Source: Vitrella brassicaformis
Lineage: Eukaryota; Sar; Vitrellaceae
NCBI GenBank assembly: GCA_001179505.1
Contig: CDMY01000367.1
Span: 1-64,000 of the forward strand
DNA: 64,000 nucleotides
Direction: 5' to 3'
The notes below the pieces were generated by a model that was given only the letters and a program-made list of their open reading frames with translations, did not search any database and was not told where the DNA came from. How positions within the stretch are numbered: the stretch's first letter is position 1; each line of letters starts with the position of its first letter. Position numbers and translations under genes: made by a program. Below, piece by piece: positions 46,525 through 58,067 of this stretch.

Positions 46525-48925
46525 TCACATGAAGATGGCCGTCTCCTTGTTAGATGTTGCGCCGTCTGTAGGGTGGCAGTGCCCCGTCTGCCACTCGATG
46601 CACTCCCTGAAGACCCGCAGAGATGCGGCGGGCGATGACATCGGCACCATGTGGGACGCGTTGTAGACCCGCAGGAAGGACAGCTTGTCCACCCACTTGT
46701 ACGCGCCATACTGGTGGCCGTCGACCACCCACTCCACAAACTGCACACAACAGAACAGAGAAGGGTGGGCGGTCAGGTGGTGTTCGTATGTGGGTGTGTG
46801 TGTGAGTGTGTGTGGCTGTGGGGTGCGTCGTCATGCACTGCTCACCGGTGAGGCTCTGAATGACTCGGCGTGGTCCCATTCAAGCTGCTTGGCCATCTCC
46901 AGGCCGCCCATCCAGTTACACATGAAATCTTGGTCACCATAATAAAGCAGCACACGCACACCCGCATCGATGACATACGACAGCTCAGGGCCCGAGCTGC
47001 ACACAGAAGCATCCACGCAGACACAGGGATGGGGGATGACACGCCTGTGTAGCGAGTGGAGGTATTATGGCGATTGGTTCTTCACCTCTTGATCGAGTCG
47101 GTGCGCAGATTCTTGTGCAGCTGCATGAACACATACACACACAGCATGGCTGCACTTGGCGTTCGTCGGTGCGGTGTGTCTGTCGCCCTTCCTGGGCAGT
47201 GCTTCCCCCCCTCCCTCCCTCCGTCCCTCCCTGCGTCCCTTGCTGACCTCATTGCTGCAGGAAGTCCAGTCTTGGCTGACGTGCAGGGCCTCCTTGACCT
47301 CCTTCTGGTTGAAAAACGACACGATGCCATCCATGTCGTGACAATAGGGCGGCAACTGCAGCCAGCCATCACAAAATGAATGAACAAACGCACATCAATC
47401 AGAGCCATTCACTCCAATGCGTTGCGCCATTCCCTCTATCTGTGTGTGTCAGTTACCTCGCACTGTTCGCGTATGTCATATGGGCTGGTGCTGCCGAGCA
47501 GACGCGTGGTCAGGGGATAGCACGTCGCATCCACTGCATCCCACTTGCCACTCCGCAGTGCCTCCTCACACAGACCATAACCTACACATAACACACCACG
47601 CACAACCGAATCTGTGGAGTGCGTCTGGCTTCGGCCTGTCTGTCTGTCGCGTTGCCCACCTAACCTACCCAGCTTTGCCTCTGCAAACGTGGCATCGTCG
47701 ATCATCTCGTTAGCGTAGGCGAAGGCCGCAAAGGAGGGGAACTGGACGAATGGGTTCGTCCACCCATTGCCGATCGCGATCCCTGCATGGCATGGGTGAA
47801 CGAACAAGAGGGCGGTGAGTGACATGGTTCCATGCGCTCCAAGTAAGTCAAGGGCACCCACCCACCCTTGAAGTTGAGGCCGTCGATGGGGCTGTCTACG
47901 AGATGTTTGGCAATGTGGGGGATGTAGTGGCCGGCGTACGACTCTCCCGCAAGCACAAACGGACTGCACATGACACGACACACAACAACCACTTGGACAG
48001 CGCAGGTCCATTCAGAAACGATAGAGCTACACGTCACGCACCGGTCGTGAAAGTCAGGAAAGAGTGAGAGAAAGCCCTCCAGGAAAGCCCCCATGTCTGA
48101 GAGAATAACGAATATGTGGGTACATGATTACGACAGACAGCCGTGCAAGGAAGGACACATTCAGCTCACCAGAGGCGATATCCTCCTCGGTGGCTGGGTA
48201 GCCGTCAGGTCCCTTGGTGTGCGACCAACCAACACCAAGCGACAGGTCAACGAACAGCATGTTCGCAGCGGCCGTCCTGACCAGACCAGACCAGCACACA
48301 CCAGGACAGTTCCTTCAAGGTGCAAGCGTGTTTGCGGGCGAATACCATGAGTATTCGTTGAGTGCGAGAGTGCCGTTCGGCAGCACAGTAAAAGGGCCGT
48401 TCTCAGCTATCCACCCAAGCTCACTGGAACATCCAGGACCTACAGACAGACGCACACAGGCGCAGACAATGCAAGTACTGCTCAAAAACGGCCTTGTAGA
48501 CATCACACTCTTCCCCATCGCACCGCACCTTGCAGCCCCATGTCTGGAAGGTCCCCCCCGGTCAGCCACATCGTCAGCGCATCGTGGCTGGCGTTGCCTC
48601 GTGAGGGGAAAAAGACGAAGAACATGGATCCGCCACCGATGGGCACCCGGCCTGCATTGCATGCATCACACCAACACACAGCACGACATCAGACAGCAAT
48701 CACCCACACTCATGCCATCCATCATGCCCTCCCTTGTGACTCACTCGTGCATGCTGTGCGTTCTGGCTGACCTGTGTACATCTTTTCGTTGAAGAAGATG
48801 CTGCTTTTGACTTCGTTCTTGGTTGGCAGGCCGCAGCTGTGTTGGTCTCTTCTGGTGCAGGCAGGCCGCGCAAACGAGCATGACAGCACCTCCCAGAGCG
48901 CCAGGACAGCCACCGCTGCCTTCAT
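46525..48925 (-). CDS. S10 serine carboxypeptidase (about 459 aa, 12 exons)
   Basis: Exons: 48925-48772, 48651-48529, 48439-48346, 48276-48170, 48096-48042, 47963-47866, 47782-47669, 47581-47457, 47355-47248, 47120-47086, 46996-46846, 46740-46525; 1,380 nt. The signal peptide is MKAAVAVLALWEVLSCSF. The catalytic triad is present: Ser in GESYAGHYIP (about residue 186), Asp in YYGDQDFMCNW, His in NASHMVPM. The family's oxyanion motif should read TGGPGCSSE; with a canonical donor at 48529 it is split by eight extra residues, DLPDMGLQ. A non-canonical donor 27 nt earlier would restore it. It is a secreted or vacuolar protease that removes C-terminal residues. It is divergent to the glycosyltransferase, with a telomere-like motif between them. 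Confidence 0.93.
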
Positions 48926-48992
48926 GATGATAGATCTGTGTTGGATCTTTCGAATGGAGAGCAGCCCACTCCGCTACCTTTTCTTAGCTCGC

Positions 48993-49014
48993 AAAACCCT
49001 AAACCCTGAACCCT
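48993..49014. promoter_or_regulatory. Telomere-like motif in a divergent promoter (3)
   Basis: AAAACCCTAAACCCTGAACCCT lies 68 nt upstream of the carboxypeptidase start (-) and about 150 nt upstream of the glycosyltransferase start (+). It contains an exact AAACCCTAAACCC, one and a half telomere units. Confidence 0.65.
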
Positions 49015-49163
49015 TGCGGGCAAGAAAAGCCCAAGAAGGCAGGCACACGTCCGCAGCTCATTAATTGTCTTTTTTCTCCTGCAATTCTGCCAGGCTATGT
49101 GCTGCGGGATACTCATCGGATGCAGTGAGGAGACCTGGGAGCACAGGGATCATCTGCGCTTGC

Positions 49164-50477
49164 ATGCGCATGCGGCCGCCTTCTCTGATGAGTCCCCTCA
49201 CCGCCGACAAGACAGCCGACGCCGCCACTCCTCCACGGGGCTTTTGTGTTCTTCTGGGCCTGGTGGTGGTTTCGTCAGCCTTGTCTATCACTCTGATGAC
49301 CCTGACGCACAGCTACACCAGCTTGCACGGCCTCGCGGCGGGCTGGATGAGGCGGTCGCGTCATCTGCACGGGATACAATGGCGGGCAGAGTGCCTGAGG
49401 CGGAGAGAGCAAGACCCCAGTATGCCCTCATGCACTGACGGGCAGACAAGTTTGCATTCTTGATGGACTCCTCGTGCTGACGCGCTTTCCGTTAATCCCG
49501 TGGCCGACGGGCAGACAAGAAGGAGGAGGAATGTGACCTTCCCCCGTGTGATCCACCAGACGTGGAAGCATCGCCGGCTGCCTGTTCGGTTCAAGGCGTG
49601 GATGAGGAGCTGCCGTGACGTCAACCATGAGACGCGGCACCATTTCTACACCGACTTCTCGCTGCTTCAGCTGGTCATGCGGCACTTCCCCGAATGGCGA
49701 AGGCCGTGGAGCGACTTACCCGGCATCATCCGTGCGGACCTGGGCAGGCTGCTCATTCTGTGGCTGTACGGCGGGATTTATCTCGATGTCGACTACGAAT
49801 GCCTGCAGCCATTTGAGGCACTACTGAGGCAAGCTGAGGCTCAGGGGAATGACCTGATTGTCGGAGAAAAGCATCTGGTGCACGTTTATCTGCTCGAGCA
49901 TGTGAATGACAGCATGAGGCCCTTCGTCTCAAACGCAGCCATGATATCGACCCCATTCCATCCACTTATCGGCGCCTTCCTCAACCAGACTCTTCACAAT
50001 GCGTCAGCGGCCTTGGTCGATTGCAAGGACGCCGTGCAATGCACTGGCCCAAGGCCGCTCACGAGGCTGGTGCACCAGGCTCTTCAGCTGGAGGACCAGA
50101 TGCGGCTTGCCAGCCGCTCGTGTGAGGTGACGCCTCCACTGGGCTCTGTTATGGTGACCGACTTCGATGTGCTATACCCGGAGCTGGCGCATTGGAATGT
50201 CGATGGTGCGATGCGCGACAAGTGCCAGAGACACCCTCGGACACGCCGCATCACGGCCACACCGACGGATGCATTCGCCAACCGCTCGCACGTCCACAAG
50301 GGTTGTGCGCTTCTTGCCGAGACGCAGGACAACGCTACGAGGTATGTGTCGAGTGAGAGGAGCGTGGCTGTGCACCACTGGCGGTGCAGCTCGTGCAGGA
50401 AGAGCCCCATGGTGAGGCTGCGGGGCAGTCTGGCGTTTGACGTTGTGCGGGAGATTCCTGAGCTGATTGTACAGTAA
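49164..50477 (+). CDS. GT32-type glycosyltransferase with DXD motif, type II membrane protein (about 414 aa)
   Basis: The start ATG at 49164 gives MRMRPPSLMSPLT, then a single hydrophobic anchor, FCVLLGLVVVSSALSITLM (Golgi type II). The catalytic part has FPRVIHQTWKH, RADLGRLLILWLYGGIYLD, the metal-binding DVD of LDVDYECLQP, and a C-terminal VHHWRCSS. The two halves lie in the same frame but are separated by 69 nt carrying one TGA (49461-49463), and this insert is bounded by exact 14-nt direct repeats GACGGGCAGACAAG (49437-49450, 49506-49519). Removing one repeat plus spacer gives a 1,245-nt ORF. A canonical but weak alternative is GA|GTGCCT near 49390 to CAAG at 49519. It likely transfers a hexose to protein or lipid in the Golgi. 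Confidence 0.82.
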
Positions 50478-51092
50478 AAGTGGGTGGGGATATGGTCTGG
50501 GATATTTGTCGACAGGCTCGGTCGGTCTCCATCCTCACAGATAGATTGTCATAGAGGGGAAGGAGAAAGAGATGGAAACAAACAAAGGAGCGCCATGGGC
50601 GTTCAGAAAGAGACGCTCGTGTTGTTCGTAGCACTCTGGCTGACCTGACAGCCCTCTGTGTGTGTGAATTGCATGTGAGTCGAGTCGGCTGCTGTAGTGT
50701 GTTCCTTGTTTGTCGCTGTAGGCTGTGTTGTCTTGGCTGCTGACTGAGTAGTTTGCATGCCATGCGTGACCCATGACGACGTAGGTAGGGCTGGCTGCAC
50801 ACGCTGTATACGATTAAACTCGGATTAAATGTCAGTCAGTCAGTCGCATGAGTTGAGTACACACAAATCGCATCGCATCGCATCGCACCCACTGACCAAC
50901 AATCTAATCTATATGTGGGTGTGTCTCGTCTCGCATACACTACATCGCCGGCCGGCCACAGATAAACGCCCATCCTCCATCTATCCATCCATCCAGCCCT
51001 CCATCCGCCCGCGGCACACATATGAACAAGTCAGTGACCCTCCATCCATCCAACCAGCCAGCCAACAAACCGACACACCAACACAACCTCTT
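50478..51092. other. Convergent intergenic region
   Basis: Simple-sequence-rich 3' flanks (CATC, ATCC and CAGCC short repeats near 50868-50890 and 50980-51065). No gene is supported. Confidence 0.5.
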
Positions 51093-54000
51093 TCATCTGA
51101 GCGGCCTCGCGGGATGCAGCGGCCGCGTCCTCCTGAACTGTCTTATATCATCATGCGTCCGCAGAACCACCCCCCCATCACCCGCAGCAGCCGCCTCGCC
51201 CGCCTTCTTGTCACCGGCCTGTTGTGCATGTGCCTCTGCTGTCTTGTCGTGGCTCTCTCGGTGTGGGATCGACCAGAAGTGGGACGCCAGCAGCCGACGG
51301 GAGGGGGCGGTCTTGGCTATGTGCTCGTCAAACAGCGCCAGCAGCCGCTTCTGAGGGAGGCAGGACATAGAAGGGGGAAAAACAGATGGATGTGTGTGTG
51401 TGTGTGGAGGGGGAAGGGCGCGTATGCGGTCCGGTCCGAACATACCTTGCTGATTTTGGTGTTGTCTTGGAGCACTGCCGCCTCCCTCTCCTTGCGATCG
51501 AACACAAACTGGCGCAGGGAGATCTCACGCCACATACGGGAGCTCTCCTCAGCCAACCTGTACACAGCCACAGACGACACACACATACACATGACCACGG
51601 TCATGCCCAACGGGCCTCTGTGTGTGTGCGTGTGTGTGTGTTACCGTTTGTCTCGCTGTGTCTTCTTGGCCAGCAGGCCGTTGACGCTGTTGAGGAACTC
51701 CTGGTCGCTCATGTCGACCACCTCCTGCCGCAGTTTGACCAGCCAGCCCTCGATGTGCTGCTCCAGGGCCAGGGGGTCGGCCACGGTGGACTGCACACGC
51801 ACGGAGAAACCTCTCGTGCCGTACAGCGACCGGACCATCGTGTCCACAATGTATCCGAGCTGGAGTTCGGTGCGCAGGCGATTGAAGGCCGACCTGCGTC
51901 GCATCAGACAAGGGAGATGGATGAGCGGACAGAGGATATGGATGGTGCACGGCAGGGCAGGGGGGGCGTGAGGAGTGTGTGTGTATATATGGTACGGTAC
52001 CGGTATGCGATCTGGTCAAGCAAGTCCAGCAAGAGGTCCCTCTCGAAGCTCAGATCCTCCAAACCAACCTGCACACACACACACACGCATGCAGACTAGA
52101 CTCACACCCATCCCTCCCTTCCTCCATCCCTCCGTCCCTCCCTTGACCTTCATTCCATCTATGTATGGTCCACTCCACTGACCTGGAAGTGCACCTCGAC
52201 GGCCGAGTTGGGCTGGTTGGCGTCGACACTTGTCTTCTCGACGACCACTCCCCTGCCGCCCGGTGTGCCGCTCGCCAACGGCAGCTCCACGCACCGGTTG
52301 ACGGGCTCCTCGCCCTCGAGCAGCGGGTCGATCCGCAGGACATCAGCGGCCTGCCTGGCGGTGTCCTCTGCCTCTTCGCGGTGGAAGTTGCCCGAGACGA
52401 AACAGGTGATGTCGCCCCTCGCCAGGGACTCCTGCACGTTGCGGGCCATCTCCTCGGGGTTGCACTGGCGCGGATTGGACAGGAAAGAGATGTGCTGGTC
52501 CCACGAGTAGCCTCGGGGATTCAACACCTCGTTGACAGACCGGCTGCAACCAACCACATACTAACAGGTGTGTCAATGGGACGGGACGGTGGGGTGGCCT
52601 GACATACCTACCTTGCGAGATGGTACGACTCGGCGAATCTGCTGTTTTCGTATCTCCTCTTCTCCTTCTGTCTCACGGTCTCAAATCTCTCGAGCAGCTT
52701 CTGCTTCCTCGCTTGACCCTTGGTCAACCCCTCCTAGAACAAACAAACACATTCATGCATATCATATACATACATCACACACGCGGGTGAGGTGATACCG
52801 ACCGTCTGTGTACTTTGCACACATCCCGTTCCTCCCCGTCTCGTCTCACCTGTATGTCGTCATCGTCTTCCCACCGGTCGTCATCCTCTTCTTCCCTACT
52901 CGACTCGGGCGGCGGCAAATGGACGTTCTTGTACTCGGTCAGCAGGCTCTGCATGGCCTGCAGCACCCGGGTCATGAGCAAAGGCAGCTTCTCGCTGAAG
53001 CCCCCCACGCTGATGGTGATGTCGCCGCGGCTGTAGAAGTCCATCTGGCACCCCATTCCCGCCTGAGAGGCGTCGTACAGCAGCGGGTTGAGCTCCTCCC
53101 CCAACAGCTGCATGAAGATGTCGTTGAGCAGGTACGATGCGGGGTTCTGCTGACTGGATGGGACCGTCAGCTGCAGATAAAGATGGCCCTTCGGCACCCG
53201 GAACTTGCGATCCATCTTGTGTAGGATCTCGACGGTCCTCTCGCCGCTCTCGCCAGGGGTGGACACCCGGAATCGCTGCGGGAAGTCGTCCTCACCACCA
53301 CCACCACCACCACGATCCTCATCCAGCCGCCTCGCTGACACCTGCACCATCGCCTCGCCTGGCCCCCCATCAGTCGCCGCCCGCTCGGCGTCGGCCGGGG
53401 GACTCTCCTGGTCGCATCTCAGGGAGAAATCGACGGGAACAAGGTCGTTTGGCGGCGGGAGGGTGAGTTTGGAGTGGATGGATGAGGGATGGGCCCAGTC
53501 CCGGAGTTTCTTGGGGTCGATGTTGACCTCCCGGTGCAGCGTGCCGTACCACTTCTCTTTTTTCCACCCGTCGGGCCGCTGACAGACAGGGAGGGATGAA
53601 GAGAAAGACATTCATCGGATGGATGGATGGATAGATGGGCGGTTGTGTGTGCGCGTACCTCCTGAGCGTGTTTCTCGAATTCCTTTGAGATGATGGTGAA
53701 GATGCAGTTGCGTGGGATGAGGTAGTGGTCAAGCAGCTCGTGGATGTCCTCCGGTGCCCACTTGGTCAGCAGCGCTGGCCCACTCAACACACGGGGCGGC
53801 TCGAAGTCAAAGAGGTTCCGCGACACCAGCGTCGCAAAGGACTGCACAGAGAGATACAACAGAGGCAATGTGCATCTCGCCTGCCCTTGCGCGTGTGTGT
53901 GGCGTGCTCACCGCTGGGTCGATCTTCTCTGAGAATCGGAATTTCATGGACCTGAGTTTGGCGATCTGGTCGAAGAGCGCCTGCGAGGGCGGGGCGTTGC

Positions 54001-55110
54001 TGATGAGGGCCAGGTACTGGAAGGTCAGCGATGTGATCTCCTCCAGGTGCTGCAGACCCTCGTGGGTCAGGTCGATGCTTATCCTGCACACACAATGGAT
54101 GGCGATGTCCTAGTGTGCTGTGCTATGTGGTGTGGTGTGGTGTGTCAATGGCATGGCTCACCTGAAGATGTTGAAGTCAGTGGCCTCAAAGTATGGGGCG
54201 GCGTTGAGCTCCTCTGCCCAGCCCTTCTCCACCAGCAGCTTTCGCAGACTGCCGGCGCCCTGCACAGACAGACAGACAGACAGACAGCACCGCCATGCAG
54301 ACAGACACGCTGCCGCCATGGCCCCCCGTCTGGCTGCCTTCGTACCTCGTATCCGAGAATGTATGACAGATACATATCCGGCTTGGTCTCCCTGACAACG
54401 AGACAACACACATCAAAACACGGCCACAACACAAGGGTGAGTGAGTTGGTGTGGATGGTAACCCTCACTTGAAGTCCTCGAAGTGCGGGTAGGGGAATGA
54501 GAAGACGATCCTCTTGATGTCGCGGATGGGCACCACTTGGTACTTCTTGCCCAGCGACTGGTATGAGAAGGGCTCCACGGGGTACTCGAACACCGTCGGC
54601 CTGTCGTTGTTGACGATAGGCGAAAACATCTGGTCAATACAGCACACGCACACGCTCTCTTCAGTGAATGTAGGCCTTGGGTGGTGGCTGGCTATTGGCT
54701 CGCTGACCTCCTGCACCCATTTCTCGAGCTGCTCGACGTCGTCTCGGCCCACCACACAGAGCTTCATGGCGTTGCCCGAATAATACGCCTCATGGAACTG
54801 CTTCAGAGCAGCACGGACGTCACGGCCCTGGTCCACACACACAGAGATATACACACACCTTGCGTGGCAGGGTTTGTGGTGCAGGCCAGCTGACCTTATG
54901 CGGCTCATTTGAGAGTGTTTGGAGGTTGCCGGTGGCGAACTTTGAGAAGGGGTGTTTGGGGTGTGCCATGGTCTTGGTGAGCATCCACAGGCGGCGCTGG
55001 TCGGACTGGACGTTCTTGTAGAACTCGCTGTCCACCGCATTCACCTCACGGTCTGTGGCGTCCTCGTTGAACAGCGGAGATATGAAGAACTGAGAGAACC
55101 TGCACATACA

Positions 55111-55142
<32 letters not shown>

Positions 55143-55928
55143 CCAACCCATCTTCGGACTGGTCCCTCAGCTGTGGCATGGCGCATACCTACCTGTCGAG
55201 GGCGCCGTGCAGGTGGTCGTAGGCCACCTTGAAGTAGTAGTTTGTGGTCTCGGTCCATGTGACGGCGTTGCTGCGGCCGCCATGGCGGTTGAGATACCGC
55301 TTGTACTCGCCCTCGACAGGAAACTTCTCAGTCCCCAGAAACAACATGTGCCTGCACACGCACACACACATCCCATGAGTGGCAGGGCAGAGTGCCTCTG
55401 ACTGACGCCACGCCAGACCCCGGTCGCTCACTCGTGGAAGTGCGCCAGGCCCGCGAATTCCTCGGGGTCTTGGAAGTGGCCGACCTTGACGTGCAGGGAC
55501 GCAGCGGCCATGTCTGCAGTGGGGTCGCTCACCAGCACGGCCTGCACCCCATTGCCCAGCCAGATGGTCCGATAGGTCCGGTCGTCCACGTCCGCCTTGT
55601 CCATGCCATCCACTCGACGCACTATCGCACCACCCGACTTGGCCTTGCCGCCCTCCTCCTCGCTGCCCACACTCGCGTCTGTGGCGATGAGTCCCACAGC
55701 CCCGCCGCTGGCCGCCGCTGTCGTCAAGGCGATGTGGCGGGCTCGATGGTGCGGCCTCCCGATGAAGCAGTGCCATAGGCGACTGGTGAAGTTCTTGCCT
55801 TGCGGGAGTCGGCAGTACGCCAACGAGCGGATGGTGCGACGGTAGGGGCTGTACGCTTGCGTCAGCACCACATAGCACAGGAGCGGCTTCCACTGATGAT
55901 GCAGATCTGACAAGGGCGGGAGGCGCAT
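51093..55928 (-). CDS. M16 zinc metalloprotease, insulinase type (about 1,179 aa, 16 exons)
   Basis: Exons: 55928-55432, 55351-55193, 55099-54895, 54827-54708, 54629-54469, 54391-54346, 54259-54162, 54083-53912, 53841-53659, 53578-52850, 52733-52612, 52543-52183, 52068-52001, 51893-51645, 51557-51446, 51350-51093; 3,540 nt. The inverted zinc motif HxxEH is intact at about residues 163-167 ([15 protein letters not shown]), cut by the first intron inside the Glu codon. The third ligand region is VNAVDSEF. Later features are typical of insulin-degrading enzyme: [35 protein letters not shown]. The N-terminus is basic and poor in acidic residues for about 80 residues, suggesting organelle targeting. 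An acidic/poly-Gly insert sits in the third domain. It degrades peptides, possibly cleaved transit peptides. Confidence 0.94.
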
Positions 55929-55978
55929 CGCGCGCTCAAAAACTCACCAGATCTGCGCTGATAGATACATGTGCTTCT

Positions 55979-56001
55979 GGGTTTGGGTTTCAGGGTTTTG
56001 G
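55979..56001. promoter_or_regulatory. Telomere-like motif in a divergent promoter (4)
   Basis: GGGTTTGGGTTTCAGGGTTTTGG lies 51 nt upstream of the M16 start (-) and 37 nt upstream of the + start at 56038, in a gap of only 109 bp. Confidence 0.6.
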
Positions 56002-56037
56002 CGCGCAGGTCGTGGTCCGGCGGAGAAGCGTCTCATA

Positions 56038-57450
56038 ATGGGGAACAATGTGCCGAGGACGAGCAGCCAGCAGGACTGGCCTGCCATCCGCAACCAAAGC
56101 CTCGACGTCATTCATCGAGAGGGCAGGGATGAACTGCACAAGATCAAGGAGGTCGGCAACCTCAGAATCAGCGCCCGGTTCCTCTCGCGCGTCGACTTCG
56201 AGCCGGCTGTCCTCCGCCGCCGCCTCCGCCGCGCCCTGCACGACACCCAACTCGCCGACGGGACGCCGCTGGATGCCGTGGTGACGTTCGACGTAGACAA
56301 TCTCGGGAGCAAGCTGCTGCTGCAGGTGCGGGAGCCCTGCACACGTGGGATGGATGGATGGATACTCTGTGTGTGTGTGTGTGTGTGCAGGCCTGGTGGC
56401 TGGTGGAGCACCAGCAGTGGGACGAGGCGGCCGACGCACTGCGGCTGGCCCACCAGCTGACCTACTGTGAGCTGCCGGTCATCGTCACACAGCAAGATTT
56501 AGAGAAACACCGTAGCAAACAGGTCGGTGGGCTGATGGGGAAGGGGACGGATGGCACTCATCTCTCTGTGTGTGTGTGTGATGTGACGGATGTGTGTGAC
56601 GTCAGGCGTATTTGGCTGAGCCGCGTGTGGTCGCGCTGTGGAAGATGCTCGGCCGCCACGTCAACTTCGGCGACGAGTTGGGCAGATTTGAGCTGTTCGA
56701 CGACGGCAATGGCGACCTGCGGGCCATCAAGGACGAGCCCGAGCACCGCCTCGATCTGACCCCCCTGCCCCTCGCCCACGCCTACCACCCACACACCAGC
56801 CCCCAGGACCCCCCAGTCAGACACCACATCGCCGGCTACGACGACGAGAAACACGGCTGGGACACTGGTGGCCCATTCACCGAGGCGTCATTTTCCTCCT
56901 TCCTTGTGGGCACCATCGTGCTGCCCACCTATGCCGACATGGATCTCACTGAGGAATTCATAGACCGGTCGGCCAGTTGGGACGGCCCACGACATTCCCC
57001 ATCCTCATTGATGCTTCATTGGGTTGGCTGTGTGTGTCTGCAGTGATGCGCGTGGCGGCGTGTTGAGGGGCCTGCTCGATCAGTCGGTCCACCAGCCGAT
57101 TGAGGGCACCACGGCTGTCACGGCGTTTATCCTTGCCAACGACTCATCATGCAAGTGGCTGCTGCTGACGCCGTTTGACCACCCCTTCATCGCATTCATC
57201 GACATCGAAGACTGGGGGGATGATGGAGAAGGCAAGCTACAGACGACAGAGGGTCACTCAGACAGACAGCCCGCTCATTCCCCTGTGCTGTGTGTCTGCA
57301 GTGTCTGTGAGGGTGTTGACAACCGAGCCGCCGGCAGCTGGTGTGTCTGCTGATGCGCCCTTCAAGCAGCGCTTCCCCCGCACCACCGCCATGGCGCGAC
57401 CAGTGCTGGGACAGATCGCACCCGTAGTGTTCGACGGCGAGGCGGCGTAG
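56038..57450 (+). CDS. Unknown protein (372 aa, 5 exons)
   Basis: Exons: 56038-56325, 56391-56522, 56606-56967, 57044-57231, 57302-57450; 1,119 nt. It starts MGNNVPRTSS; Gly2 could be myristoylated, although Pro6 argues against it. The body has FDVDNLGSKLLLQ, AWWLVEHQQWDEAADALRLA, DDEKHGWDTGGPFTEASFSS, WLLLTPFDHPFIAFIDIEDW. It is soluble, with no membrane segment and no motif I recognise. The last intron needs a GC donor (GAAG|GCAAGC) to hold the phase. It is head-to-head with the M16 protease. Confidence 0.72.
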
Positions 57451-58067
57451 CTCGTGTTGGAGCAGGGGGAGTGGGGTAGACAAACAAGAGGGAACGAGAT
57501 GAGAGAGGCATGAGGGACACCACATCTCAGACACGGGGCGAGACGTGTGTGTGTGGATGGATGGCCTGTGTGTACGTGGTGAATGGCCATCCCTGCTGTG
57601 AGTGACTCCTGACTGACTGAACACATCCATGCGTGTGTGCATCAAACGTTATGATGAAATCACGTCTGTTGTCTTCCATTATCGCACACACGAGACTGCC
57701 CGTCCATCCGTCACGTCTCACTTTACTGAGATGCGTCAGAGTCTGTCACACACTGCCCTCTCTGCCCAGACAACCCTACACATACACGAGTACGGCCACA
57801 GACGCTCCACCGGGATTGTATATCAAGGAATTAGCAGCGCCCCATCTCACCGCACACCAGCAAAGCTAAGCAGCGTGGCCTTCGCCCCCGCCGACAGCTC
57901 TCAAAACATTTATATCGACACATCGTCAAGCTGTCTATCTGTCTGTCTGTCTCTCTCTCTGTCTCAAAAAGGCCAAGGTCCTCTCTCTGTCTGTCTGACT
58001 GCCTGATGGCTGAGTAACCGCCACGGGCGATAGACAGCATGAGGCGAAAGCGCGTGTGTGGACACGC
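57451..58067. repeat. Convergent gap; 3' flank shared with the first AP2 gene
   Basis: From about 57550 it matches 2480-3028 with small indels. (CTGT)n runs at 57932-57960. No gene. Confidence 0.6.
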
